A DNA stretch of 64,000 nucleotides from Paenibacillus cellulositrophicus (GTDB lineage Bacteria; Bacillota; Bacilli; Paenibacillales; Paenibacillaceae), in NCBI RefSeq assembly GCF_009363095.1, contig NZ_CP045296.1, positions 682,001-746,000 of the forward strand. Direction: 5' to 3'. Below, piece after piece: positions 49,977-57,936 of this stretch. The notes under the pieces were generated by a model. It saw only the letters and a list, made by a program, of their open reading frames with translations, was not told the origin of the DNA and made no database searches. The translations under genes were made by a program, and so were the position numbers. Within the stretch, counting starts at the first letter, position 1. Each line of letters starts with the position of its first letter.

Positions 49977-52382
49977 ATGAGCAGACGATTGGTGATGATA
50001 GGCAACGGGATGGCGGGGGCGCGGTGTATCGAGGAAATTCTCCGCCGGGACCGCGAGCGCTACGAGATAACGATGATCGGGGATGAGCCGTATCCCAACT
50101 ATAACCGAATTATGCTGTCCCCTGTGCTGCAAGGGAAAACAACGTTTGAAGAAATCACGATTAACGATTGGGACTGGTATCAGTCCAATAACATACATTT
50201 GCTGTCCAAGGAACGGGCTGTAGAGATTAACCGAGCGTCGAAGGAAGTCCGAACCGACCGGGGAACCGTCGTCCCCTACGACGAGCTCATTATCGCGACC
50301 GGATCCAGCGCGTTTATTTTACCTGTATCAGGACACGACCTGGAAGGCGTCGTCGGTTTCCGCACCATTGAAGACACGAAAATGATGCTGGAAACGGCTA
50401 AACAATACAAAAAGGCGGTCGTGGTCGGCGGCGGACTGCTCGGCTTGGAAGCAGCTCGCGGATTGATGAACCAGGGGATGGAGGTCCATGTCGTTCATTT
50501 GCTGCCCCATCTGATGGAAATGCAGCTCGACGCGGCAGCGGCAAAGCTGCTTCAGCAGGACCTGGAAGCCCAGGGCATGAAGTTTCTGATGGAAAAGAAA
50601 ACAACGGAAATCTACGGTGACGGAAGAGTACAAGGGCTTCGGTTTGAAGACGGAACGAACGTCGAATGCGATCTTGTCGTCATGGCCGTCGGCATCCGTC
50701 CCAATGCAGCGCTGGCGCGGGATGCGGGACTGGCAGTTGGCCGGGCGATTCAAGTCAACGACCTGATGCAGACGACGGACCCGTCGATTTATGCCGTAGG
50801 CGAGTGCGCTGAACACCGCGGCATAGCCTACGGTCTGGTGGCGCCATTGTATGAACAGGGCATTGTGCTTGCGGACCACCTTACGGGCCGGCCAACGGAA
50901 GGTTACGCGGGCAGCGTGTTGTCCACGCAGCTTAAGGTAGCGGGATGCGATCTGTTTTCCGGCGGAGAAATCCATGCGGATGCGGACACGAAAGCCATCG
51001 TCGTGCAGGACGAGGTCGCCGGATCCTACAAAAAGATCCTGGTTCGCGAGAACCGCATCGTCGGTGTCGTGCTGTACGGGGACGTATCCGACGGAACCCG
51101 GCTGTTCAGCCTGCTGAAGAAGGGCAGCGACATTCAGGAATATACGAGTGTTTCCGTGCTCCATAAAGCCGGGGGAGACAGCGGACTCGATGTCGCGTCG
51201 ATCAGCGCGGACGAAACGATTTGCGGATGCAACGGCGTAACCAAGGGACGCATCGTCGGCGCCATTCTCGAGAACGGACTGACCACGTTCGACGAAGTGA
51301 AAGCTGTGACCAAAGCCGGAGGCTCATGCGGCAAATGCCGCGGCATGGTTGAGGCGATCCTCGCGCATACGCTGGGCGACAAATTCGACGCATCGGCGCA
51401 GAAGGCGGCAGGCATGTGCGCCTGCACGACACTTACCCGCGATGAAGTGGTGGCCGCCATTCGCGAGAAAGGTCTGCAGTCGCCGCGGGAGACACGCATC
51501 GTGCTCGGGTTTGCATCCGAAGAAGGCTGCTCGAAGTGCCGTCCGGCATTGAATTATTATTTGCGGATGCTGCATCCTGAGACGTATGCCGACGATAAGG
51601 CATCCAGATATGTCAACGAACGAATGGAAGGCAACATGCAGAAGGACGGCACATTCTCCGTCATTCCGCGGATGTATGGCGGAACGACGACACCGGAGGA
51701 TTTGATCCGCATCGGCGAAGTCGCGAAGAAATATAACGTGCCCCTGGTGAAAATTACGGGCGCAAGCCGCATCGGGCTGTACGGCGTACAGAAGGAAGAC
51801 GTGCCGAACGTTTGGGAGGAGCTGGAGATGCGTTCGGGGTACGCCTACTCCAAGTCGCTGCGTAACGTCAAATCGTGTGTCGGTTCGAGATTTTGCCGAT
51901 TCGGCACTCAGGACTCGTTAGGGCTTGGCATCCGGCTGGAACAGGAGATCGAGATGGTCGATACACCGCACAAAATGAAAATGGGCGTGACCGGCTGTCC
52001 GCGAAACTGTGCCGAAGTATTGACGAAGGATTTTGGCGTCGTCTGCGTGGAGAACGGATACCAGCTGTATTTTGGCGGAAACGGCGGCACCGAGGTCCGG
52101 GAATGCGACAGCCTGACGACGGTGGCGACAGAGGATGAGGTGATCCTGTTGGCTAAAGCCTACGTACAGCTATACCGGGAAACCGGCATTTACGGCGAAC
52201 GCACAGCCCCGTGGGTGAAGCGCATGGGCACGGATTGGGTGCGCCAAATGCTGGGCAATGAGCAGGAGATTGCCGGTTTAGCCAGCCGCTTCGAGCATGC
52301 AAAAACAACGTATCGCGAAGCATGGTCAGCCGCGCTGGAAGACGAGGAACGCCGCCGGATGTATACCGTGGAGAGACCATAA
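49977..52382 (+). CDS. nirB: NAD(P)H-nitrite reductase, large subunit
   Basis: 801 residues from the ATG at 49977 (CGGGAGG 8 bases upstream). Order: an FAD/NAD-binding reductase part (about 1-400, MIGNGMAGARCIEEI, VVVGGGLLGLEAARGL), two BFD-like [2Fe-2S] modules (CGCNGVTKGRIVGAILENGLTT with SCGKC, and a second ending GCSKC), then the siroheme/4Fe-4S domain with SCVGSRFCRFGTQDS and GCPRNCAEV carrying the cluster cysteines. It reduces nitrite to ammonium with six electrons from NAD(P)H in the cytoplasm (also named NasD in Bacillus). It is the first gene of nirB-nirD-nirC, under an Fnr-type site, which suggests oxygen-regulated use. Confidence 0.95.
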   Translation: MSRRLVMIGNGMAGARCIEEILRRDRERYEITMIGDEPYPNYNRIMLSPVLQGKTTFEEITINDWDWYQSNNIHLLSKERAVEINRASKEVRTDRGTVVPYDELIIATGSSAFILPVSGHDLEGVVGFRTIEDTKMMLETAKQYKKAVVVGGGLLGLEAARGLMNQGMEVHVVHLLPHLMEMQLDAAAAKLLQQDLEAQGMKFLMEKKTTEIYGDGRVQGLRFEDGTNVECDLVVMAVGIRPNAALARDAGLAVGRAIQVNDLMQTTDPSIYAVGECAEHRGIAYGLVAPLYEQGIVLADHLTGRPTEGYAGSVLSTQLKVAGCDLFSGGEIHADADTKAIVVQDEVAGSYKKILVRENRIVGVVLYGDVSDGTRLFSLLKKGSDIQEYTSVSVLHKAGGDSGLDVASISADETICGCNGVTKGRIVGAILENGLTTFDEVKAVTKAGGSCGKCRGMVEAILAHTLGDKFDASAQKAAGMCACTTLTRDEVVAAIREKGLQSPRETRIVLGFASEEGCSKCRPALNYYLRMLHPETYADDKASRYVNERMEGNMQKDGTFSVIPRMYGGTTTPEDLIRIGEVAKKYNVPLVKITGASRIGLYGVQKEDVPNVWEELEMRSGYAYSKSLRNVKSCVGSRFCRFGTQDSLGLGIRLEQEIEMVDTPHKMKMGVTGCPRNCAEVLTKDFGVVCVENGYQLYFGGNGGTEVRECDSLTTVATEDEVILLAKAYVQLYRETGIYGERTAPWVKRMGTDWVRQMLGNEQEIAGLASRFEHAKTTYREAWSAALEDEERRRMYTVERP

Positions 52383-52396
52383 GGGGAGGGAAGGGC

Positions 52397-52747
52397 ATGA
52401 GCGTGACGAGAGAAATGATGAAAGTGATGAAGCTGGAGGAACTGAAGCCGCAGATTGGCAAGGAGGTACGGGTTGGCGATGAGTCGGTTGCGTTGTTCCG
52501 GCTGTCAAACGGGGAGGTGCGGGCGGTAAGCAACCGGTGTCCCCACAAGAACGGTCCGCTAGCTGAGGGAATTGTGTCGGGTGAATTTGTCTTTTGTCCG
52601 CTGCACGACTGGAAAATTTCGCTGACGACAGGGGAAGTGCAAAAGCCGGACGACGGCTGCATCCAGACGTACGAAACCGCGGTTATCGACGGTTACGTCT
52701 ATATTGGAGGACTGAAAGAGCATGAAAAACACCATTCAGATCGTTGA
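52397..52747 (+). CDS. nirD: Nitrite reductase small subunit, Rieske-type
   Basis: 116 residues from the ATG at 52397 (GGGGAGGG upstream). The Rieske motif is present: RCPHKNGPL with CxH and, 16 residues later, FCPLHDW with CxxH, so it should hold a [2Fe-2S] cluster; in E. coli NirD these residues are missing. It partners the large subunit coded 14 bp upstream. Its last 26 bases overlap the transporter gene, which indicates tight coupling. Confidence 0.93.
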   Translation: MSVTREMMKVMKLEELKPQIGKEVRVGDESVALFRLSNGEVRAVSNRCPHKNGPLAEGIVSGEFVFCPLHDWKISLTTGEVQKPDDGCIQTYETAVIDGYVYIGGLKEHEKHHSDR

Positions 52748-53534
52748 AACCGCCGGGGTAAACAAGGTTAGCCTTATGAACCGGAGTATAGGCAAATACT
52801 TTGTATCCTCGATGCTTGCCGGTTTGTTCGTTGGTCTCGGCATCATACTGATCTTTACGATCGGCGGACTGCTCGCGCCGGTTCACGCACCCGCCATGAA
52901 GATCGTCATGGGAGCCAGCTTTGGTATCGCCTTGAGTCTGGTCCTGATGGCAGGATCGGACTTGTTTACAGGCAACAATATGGTCATGGTGGTCAGCACG
53001 CTGAACAAGAAGACGACCTGGCTCGATACGCTTAAAATATGGCTGTACAGCTACCTCGGCAATTTTGCCGGATCCTTGCTGGTCGCGGCGATCTTCGTAT
53101 GGACGGGATTGGCGAAAGGGGGAACGGCCGAATTCATCAACAGCACGGCTGCTGTTAAAATGAATGCACCGTTTATGGAATTGTTCATGCGGGGAATTTT
53201 ATGTAACACGCTCGTCTGTCTTGCCGTCTGGTGCTCCATGAAGCTGAAGGAAGAGACCGCCAAGCTGGTCATGATTTTCTGGTGTCTGTTCGCCTTTATT
53301 ACCTCCGGGTTCGAGCACAGTGTGGCGAACATGACGCTGCTCTCGGTCTCGCTCTTCATCCCGCATCCAGACACGGTAACCTGGGGAGGGCTGGCCGCAA
53401 ACCTGATTCCGGTTACCCTCGGTAATATCGTCGGGGGCAGCGTGTTCGTAGGCCTCGCTTACTGGTATATGACGAAAGATAAAGAGAAGGTGGAGATCGA
53501 AACTCTGCCGCAAAGCAAAAGGTCTGCAAGTTAA
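52722..53534 (+). CDS. nirC: Formate/nitrite transporter family channel
   Basis: 270 residues with six membrane helices of the FNT family. Typical parts are YFVSSMLAGLFVGLGIILIFTIGG, MVMGASFGIALSLVLMAGSDLFTGNN (the re-entrant Leu/Gly loop with SDLFTGN) and GILCNTLVCLAVWCSMKLKEETAKLVMIFWCLFAFITSGFEHSVANM. Given the two genes before it, nitrite is the likely substrate, moving across the cell membrane. TTGGAGGAC precedes the ATG, which lies inside nirD. A shared terminator follows. Confidence 0.93.
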   Translation: MKNTIQIVETAGVNKVSLMNRSIGKYFVSSMLAGLFVGLGIILIFTIGGLLAPVHAPAMKIVMGASFGIALSLVLMAGSDLFTGNNMVMVVSTLNKKTTWLDTLKIWLYSYLGNFAGSLLVAAIFVWTGLAKGGTAEFINSTAAVKMNAPFMELFMRGILCNTLVCLAVWCSMKLKEETAKLVMIFWCLFAFITSGFEHSVANMTLLSVSLFIPHPDTVTWGGLAANLIPVTLGNIVGGSVFVGLAYWYMTKDKEKVEIETLPQSKRSAS

Positions 53535-53596
53535 AGATGTGAAATAATCAAACGCCGGTAGCCTTCCTTTATAGAGCCCCCAGGGTGCAAGGAATG

Positions 53597-53644
53597 AAAG
53601 CCAAGAAAGCGCGGTACGCCCCATCAGGTCGCTTTCTTGGCTTT
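53597..53644. terminator. Shared terminator of nirC and the Mrr-like gene
   Basis: AAAGCCAAGAAAGCG (53597-53611) pairs perfectly with 53630-53644 around an 18-base loop. The minus-strand gene's stop (53624-53626) lies in the loop. Confidence 0.75.
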
Positions 53645-54217
53645 TGGTTTCCACGTTGGCGCTTCCGTCTCAGCAGGCTCCTCGATGATAGCCATTGCTT
53701 CATCGTAACGGCGGCTTTTAAATAAAATGATCAGTTCCTCCAGATCTTCCCTGTTCAACAGCTTTACCCCGTTCACGGCCGCCAGGATGCGGCAGGCTTC
53801 GGTGTATCTGCCGGAGGTCAGCACGATTGCCCGTTCAGCTTCATAGTATCGCATCGAAGTATAAATCTCCTGAACCGCGCCGATGCTGACCGGATTGCTG
53901 TTCCCGTAGCGTTTGGCCTGAAGGACGTTTCTCAGTCCGTTCTGATCCGTAAATACCAAGTCGGCGCCGAAGTCCCGGCTGGCTGTCGTCTGGTAAACTT
54001 CCTTATACCCAAGCTCATGAAACAGCCGGAAGAGATACAGCTCAAATTCGGAGCCGTCTGCCATTAAATCGATATCCTTGATCGTAATCTTGCGCGGATT
54101 CGCCTCCCGGCGGATCCTTTTTCTGCGGTTTCTGACCAAACGTATGACGAATAGGACGAGGAGCAGGGCAATCAGCCCGGCGATCATGATGGTCGTTGTA
54201 TCCAAGGTAGTAGGCAA
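53624..54217 (-). CDS. Membrane-anchored Mrr-like restriction endonuclease
   Basis: 197 residues from a TTG at 54217 with GGAGG 9 bases upstream; a GTG at 54259 without a ribosome site would add 14. One N-terminal membrane helix (IMIAGLIALLLVLFVIRLV) and a basic stretch (RNRRKRIRRE) lead into an Mrr-type nuclease domain with FELYLFRLFHELGYKEVYQTTASRDFGADLVF and VLQAKRY. The Asp of FGAD and the Q-x-K are the PD-(D/E)xK catalytic residues. It probably cuts DNA, perhaps foreign or modified. No methylase is nearby, so it is not part of a classic restriction pair. It is not known what a membrane-bound form does. Confidence 0.85.
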   Translation of the reverse strand: MPTTLDTTTIMIAGLIALLLVLFVIRLVRNRRKRIRREANPRKITIKDIDLMADGSEFELYLFRLFHELGYKEVYQTTASRDFGADLVFTDQNGLRNVLQAKRYGNSNPVSIGAVQEIYTSMRYYEAERAIVLTSGRYTEACRILAAVNGVKLLNREDLEELIILFKSRRYDEAMAIIEEPAETEAPTWKPKAKKAT

Positions 54218-54370
54218 ATTAGGTTTCCTCCAAATATCCGAATGTTTGTTCCTATCCACTATATCAAAATCGCGTCAACGAAGGAAGTCATTTCAAATGA
54301 CTTGCCAGCTGAACATGACCGTGAGAGAGTAAAGGATATACATAAATAAAACATGGGGTGTGATAGATAA

Positions 54371-54925
54371 ATGACCGATACGTTGAATATCGAGGAATGG
54401 TTGGAGCGGGAGCGGGAACGGGACCGTGACACTGCTCTAGTCGTGCTCATGTGCGGGATCGCCGGTTCCGGGAAAACTACATTTTCCCAGAGATTGGAGG
54501 AACAAGGATTCATCCGTCTTTCTATTGACGAGGAGGTGTGGAACACGCATGGCCGTTACGGAATCGATTATCCGGTTGAGAAATAGAGAGAATACTTAGA
54601 TGTAGCGCATGCAAGCTTGCGAAAAAAGCTAGTCACATTCGTTCAAGACAAAAAGCAGGTTGTGGTCGACTCCAGCTTTTGGAGCCGTTCCGCGAGAGAT
54701 GACTATAAACGACTTATTGAACTTTCGGGAGGAAAGTGGAAGTTAATTTATTTAAAAGTACACCCTGATGAATTGCGAAAGCGCCTCAAGGTCCGGAGCC
54801 AACGTTTCGATGCGAACGCCGCCTTTCCTATAACCGAGGAGACGTTGAACAATTTTCTTAACTCGTTTGAAGAGCCTCAGGGGGAAGGAGAAATCATAGT
54901 AGAAAATGGGAAAGAGCAACAATAG
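54371..54925 (+). pseudogene. P-loop kinase gene split by an in-frame amber codon
   Basis: The first part (54371-54586) codes for 71 residues with a Walker A loop GIAGSGKTTFS (29-39) and SIDEEVWN. A TAG at 54584-54586 ends it. The same frame continues without another stop to 54925 through REYLDVAHASLRKKLVTF, VVVDSSFWSRSARDDYKRLIEL and RLKVRSQRFDANAAF, which are the later motifs of the AAA_33-type zeta-toxin or sugar/nucleoside kinase-like family. A single base change at the TAG would restore a 184-residue protein of normal make-up. It is either a young pseudogene, a sequence error, or read through at the amber. A terminator follows. Substrate unknown. Confidence 0.75.
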
Positions 54926-54961
54926 CCGGCAGATTCTGCTCGTCTGTTCAGCGGATTACTA

Positions 54962-54989
54962 AAAGGCTGCCGTACGCACGGCAGCCTTT
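54962..54989. terminator. Strong terminator
   Basis: A perfect 12-bp stem (AAAGGCTGCCGT, 54962-54973, with 54978-54989), loop ACGC, between the split kinase gene and the convergent DUF2306 gene. Confidence 0.85.
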
Positions 54990-55040
54990 CGCAGTTCTAC
55001 AGGAGGAACATTAGTACTTCCCATCTCAGAACAATTTTTA

Positions 55041-55712
55041 TTATAGTTCAACAGTAATTTTTCGCGATAACCCCATCGTTCTGATCAGAATATTTGGAAC
55101 AATCAGCAGCAGCACGATCGCGCCGTAGACGCCGACGGTATAACTCAATGCGTATTCCAACCCAAAGCCCTGTTGAAGGACGGACGTGATCAGATGAATG
55201 AGCAGGTTCGTAAAACAAAACGCATAACTCCGAATCATCCAGTTGCGGTGCCGAATGACCTGTTTCTTTTTAATTTGAACGAGTGCCGTCACCGTCATGA
55301 ACAGCCAGATTAAATTCAGCGCGTTAAACGCCATGCTCGTCACCTTTCCTCCGGTGGCGTAAGGAGCCATATACCCGGAAGTGATAACGACAAGAAGCAC
55401 CGACACCATATACAGGTATCCGTTGATCCGGTGGAATTTGCGGCTTTTTTGAAAAATGCGGTTGGAAAAATTGACAAGCCCAGCCGCCATGGCGATGCAC
55501 GCAAAAGCAACATGTATGCGCATGACACTTAACCACTCCGGGAGGTGAATTTCACGTTTAAGACCGGTTTTATGGCTTAAAAAGCCTTCCGCACCGGGAT
55601 CAATTATAAAATTATCCAATAAAGTGTAAAGGATAAACAAAATACTGACACAAACCAACACACCATATAAGATATTTCGTTTGTTCACTTCATTCACAAC
55701 CCCCGATAGCAC
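55041..55712 (-). CDS. DUF2306 membrane protein
   Basis: 223 residues from a GTG at 55712; a GTG at 55688 after GGGGG also fits (215 residues, MNKRNILYG). Six or so hydrophobic helices. The DUF2306 features are RKFHRINGYLYMVSVLL near the middle and a loop RHRNWMIRSYA. Members are integral membrane proteins of unknown function, sometimes thought redox-linked because of conserved His residues. Here His94 (KFHRI) and HRN at about 152 are such positions. It is 12 bp downstream of the DJ-1 gene, probably in one transcript with it. Confidence 0.8.
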   Translation of the reverse strand: MLSGVVNEVNKRNILYGVLVCVSILFILYTLLDNFIIDPGAEGFLSHKTGLKREIHLPEWLSVMRIHVAFACIAMAAGLVNFSNRIFQKSRKFHRINGYLYMVSVLLVVITSGYMAPYATGGKVTSMAFNALNLIWLFMTVTALVQIKKKQVIRHRNWMIRSYAFCFTNLLIHLITSVLQQGFGLEYALSYTVGVYGAIVLLLIVPNILIRTMGLSRKITVEL

Positions 55713-55724
55713 TTCATTTCATTG

Positions 55725-56777
55725 TTAAAAAGTTGATTTCAAGCGCTTACCGACGACCCTGGAGGCCGGAAGCACGCCGGCTTTGGCGGTGCCGTGCAGC
55801 TCGTCGCCATCGACGGTTACATCAAATTTCAGGTTTAAACGCATTGGCTTGGTCACTTGCTGGGACCAGGTCAGCTTGTTGCCTTGAATGACGGGACTCA
55901 TAAATTTGACCGTTTCATCCCCTTGGGTGGCCGTTCCGTGGACTTCACCATGGCTTGTTGCGATCGAGAGCTTGACATCCATTTTGCCCACGGGTGTTGC
56001 AATGGTCACATCCCAGTCTCCGTCGAAAACGGACTCTGTTTGTTCGAATGTGTTTTGAAGGGGAGGGGACGGTGGATTCACCGCTTCAGTACTCAGCACA
56101 AGGTTCGATTCCTTGTCTGTTTTGGTCTTTTCCGAGTTCGGCAGCATTCCCTGTGCCCGCCACGCGATACCTCTCCGCTCGTATTCGAACAGCTCCTCGA
56201 TCGCATGGGCGATCCGAGGGCCAAGCTCGCGTTCCACCAGATGCAGGGCAACATCGAGCCCGGACGTTACACCGCCGCCACTAACCAAATTGCCGTCGTC
56301 CACGACACGTGCTTTGACCGGCAGAGCACCGGTTGCGCCAAGAACGTCCATGCCCAAATGATGCGTAACGGCCCGTCTGCCTTCCAGCAAGCCTCCCATG
56401 GCCAAAACCAAGGATCCACCGCATACGGTGGAGACAATGATGTCTTTCCTTCCGAGCGCTTCTCTGATCATGCCGGTCAATTCGGTATTTGCGGTTCGTG
56501 CCAATATGGCTGGGACGGAATCGGGACCGTCGCTTTCGACATCCCCGGCTGCGCCTGGAACGAGAATAATCCCCGCTCGATTTGGATCTAGTTTGCCTGC
56601 TGCTTCAATAGGCAGGCCCTGGGTGCCGCTGGCCACAGCTCTTGCTCCTTCGGCGGTGACAAGCTTTACCTCCAGCGCACCATTGGACATCATTGCCGCG
56701 GCACAGAAAACTTCATAAGGTGCCAAGGCATCCAGCAGATCGAAGCCATCAAAGAGTACGATTTGAACGGTTAACAT
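55725..56777 (-). CDS. DJ-1/PfpI family protein fused to a small beta domain
   Basis: 350 residues from the ATG at 56777, preceded by AAGGAGG; an earlier in-frame start at 56819 is less likely. Residues 1-205 are a DJ-1/PfpI domain (VQIVLFDGFDLLDALAPYEVF) with the nucleophilic Cys119 in STVCGGSLVLAMGGLL, close to isonitrile hydratase-like members. After a linker (TKTDKESNLVLSTEAVNPPSPP) residues about 260-350 form a separate unit (VFDGDWDVTIATPVGKMDVKLSI, GNKLTWSQQVTKPMRLNLKF, GVLPASRVVGKRL) that elsewhere I know as a stand-alone protein of about 90 residues. The fusion is unusual. Substrate unknown. Confidence 0.85.
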   Translation of the reverse strand: MLTVQIVLFDGFDLLDALAPYEVFCAAAMMSNGALEVKLVTAEGARAVASGTQGLPIEAAGKLDPNRAGIILVPGAAGDVESDGPDSVPAILARTANTELTGMIREALGRKDIIVSTVCGGSLVLAMGGLLEGRRAVTHHLGMDVLGATGALPVKARVVDDGNLVSGGGVTSGLDVALHLVERELGPRIAHAIEELFEYERRGIAWRAQGMLPNSEKTKTDKESNLVLSTEAVNPPSPPLQNTFEQTESVFDGDWDVTIATPVGKMDVKLSIATSHGEVHGTATQGDETVKFMSPVIQGNKLTWSQQVTKPMRLNLKFDVTVDGDELHGTAKAGVLPASRVVGKRLKSTF

Positions 56778-56883
56778 CGATACATCCTCCTTCATTGAAG
56801 ACGAAGCCCGTACGTTCAACTTGAGCCCCTTGTGTTTTTACGCGAGACACGATCGCCGAACAGTACATTATGGGCCATCATCG

Positions 56884-57093
56884 TTATTTGGTCAGCAAGT
56901 CCTTAAGCCGGCTATATTCCTGTTCGTCAATTTCACCTTTGGCCATCCGGTTTTTGAGAATCCATGCAATGTCATCCTCCCGGCGGCGGCTGTTACCGGA
57001 CTTGTGACGAATGGAATACATCCGAACCGCCAAAAAACAAAAAAGCGTAATACAAAACAAAGCGCTAAACACGTATACACTGCTGTTTTCCAT
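56884..57093 (-). CDS. Small membrane protein with SHOCT domain
   Basis: 69 residues from the ATG at 57093 (GGAGG 6 bases upstream). One membrane helix (YVFSALFCITLFCFLAVRMYSI) is followed by a C-terminal SHOCT motif (DIAWILKNRMAKGEIDEQEYSRLKDLL). SHOCT is an oligomerisation motif found on many short or fused proteins; no specific job can be given. Confidence 0.8.
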   Translation of the reverse strand: MENSSVYVFSALFCITLFCFLAVRMYSIRHKSGNSRRREDDIAWILKNRMAKGEIDEQEYSRLKDLLTK

Positions 57094-57198
57094 GGTCAAC
57101 CTCCTTCACGAACAACATCCTACCAAATGAATATCTCGAATGAAGAAATAAAAGTGTCACAAAACGATAAACATTGCATCACAAAATGGGTAGGGCCG

Positions 57199-57227
57199 TT
57201 AGTTCTTCCTTAAAAAGATGATAAACT
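57199..57227 (+). promoter_or_regulatory. Possible promoter of the OmpR/HK pair
   Basis: TTAGTT (57199-57204) and TAAACT (57222-57227) lie 17 bases apart, about 20 bases before the response-regulator start. Confidence 0.4.
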
Positions 57228-57248
57228 AGATGCGAAGGTGGGATGTAC

Positions 57249-57935
57249 ATGAGCGGAGGCCATACGATTCTCGTTGTTGACGACGATCCCAGCATCGTCG
57301 AACTGTTGAAGGACTTTTTGGAGAATGACAATTTTCGTGTGATCACGGCCTGCGATACGGCAGAGGCGTGGGACATGTTCGAACGGAATACGGTTCACGC
57401 GATCATTCTGGATATTATGATGCCGGGACAAAACGGGTTTGATTTATGCCGCCGCATTCGCGCGGATAGCGACGTTCCGATCCTTTTTCTGAGCGCGCGC
57501 AGCGATGACGTGGACAAGATTCGGGGGCTGACGCTCGGCGGCGACGATTATATCGTGAAGACGGCTTCTCCGGGAGAAATTGTCGCCAGGGTAAAAGCCG
57601 TCCTGCGGCGCACCGCTTTGCGGGAGCATACGAAGGAAAGGATCCTTGACTACGGCCGGATCCAATTAAATTTGTCCACCAGGGAAGTTTTTGTGGATGG
57701 GGTCGGCATCGTGCTCACTCCGAAGGAGTACGATTTGCTGCGATTGTTCGCCGAACATCCAAGGCATGTATTTTCCTATGAGCAGCTGCTCGCCAAGTTT
57801 TGGGAAGGGATCGGCGACCGGCATACGATTCGGGTCCATCTCAGCCGGCTCCGGGAGAAAATAGAGGTTGATGCAAATCATCCGCAATTCCTGGTCAACG
57901 TGTGGGGAGTAGGGTATCGCTTCGAGGGAGGATAA
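57249..57935 (+). CDS. Response regulator, OmpR/PhoB family
   Basis: 229 or so residues from the ATG at 57249 (an ATG at 57243 is also possible). Receiver domain: acidic pair in VVDDDPS, phospho-acceptor Asp55 in ILDIMMPGQNG, and Lys104. The residue after that Lys is Thr (VKTASPGE) rather than the usual Pro of the KPF motif, which may change the switch loop. A winged-helix DNA-binding domain follows (LTPKEYDLLRLFAEHPRHVFSYEQLLAKFWEG, RTVHLSRLREKI-like region, VWGVGYRFE). The paired kinase starts 1 base after the stop codon. Confidence 0.93.
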   Translation: MSGGHTILVVDDDPSIVELLKDFLENDNFRVITACDTAEAWDMFERNTVHAIILDIMMPGQNGFDLCRRIRADSDVPILFLSARSDDVDKIRGLTLGGDDYIVKTASPGEIVARVKAVLRRTALREHTKERILDYGRIQLNLSTREVFVDGVGIVLTPKEYDLLRLFAEHPRHVFSYEQLLAKFWEGIGDRHTIRVHLSRLREKIEVDANHPQFLVNVWGVGYRFEGG

Positions 57936-57936
57936 G

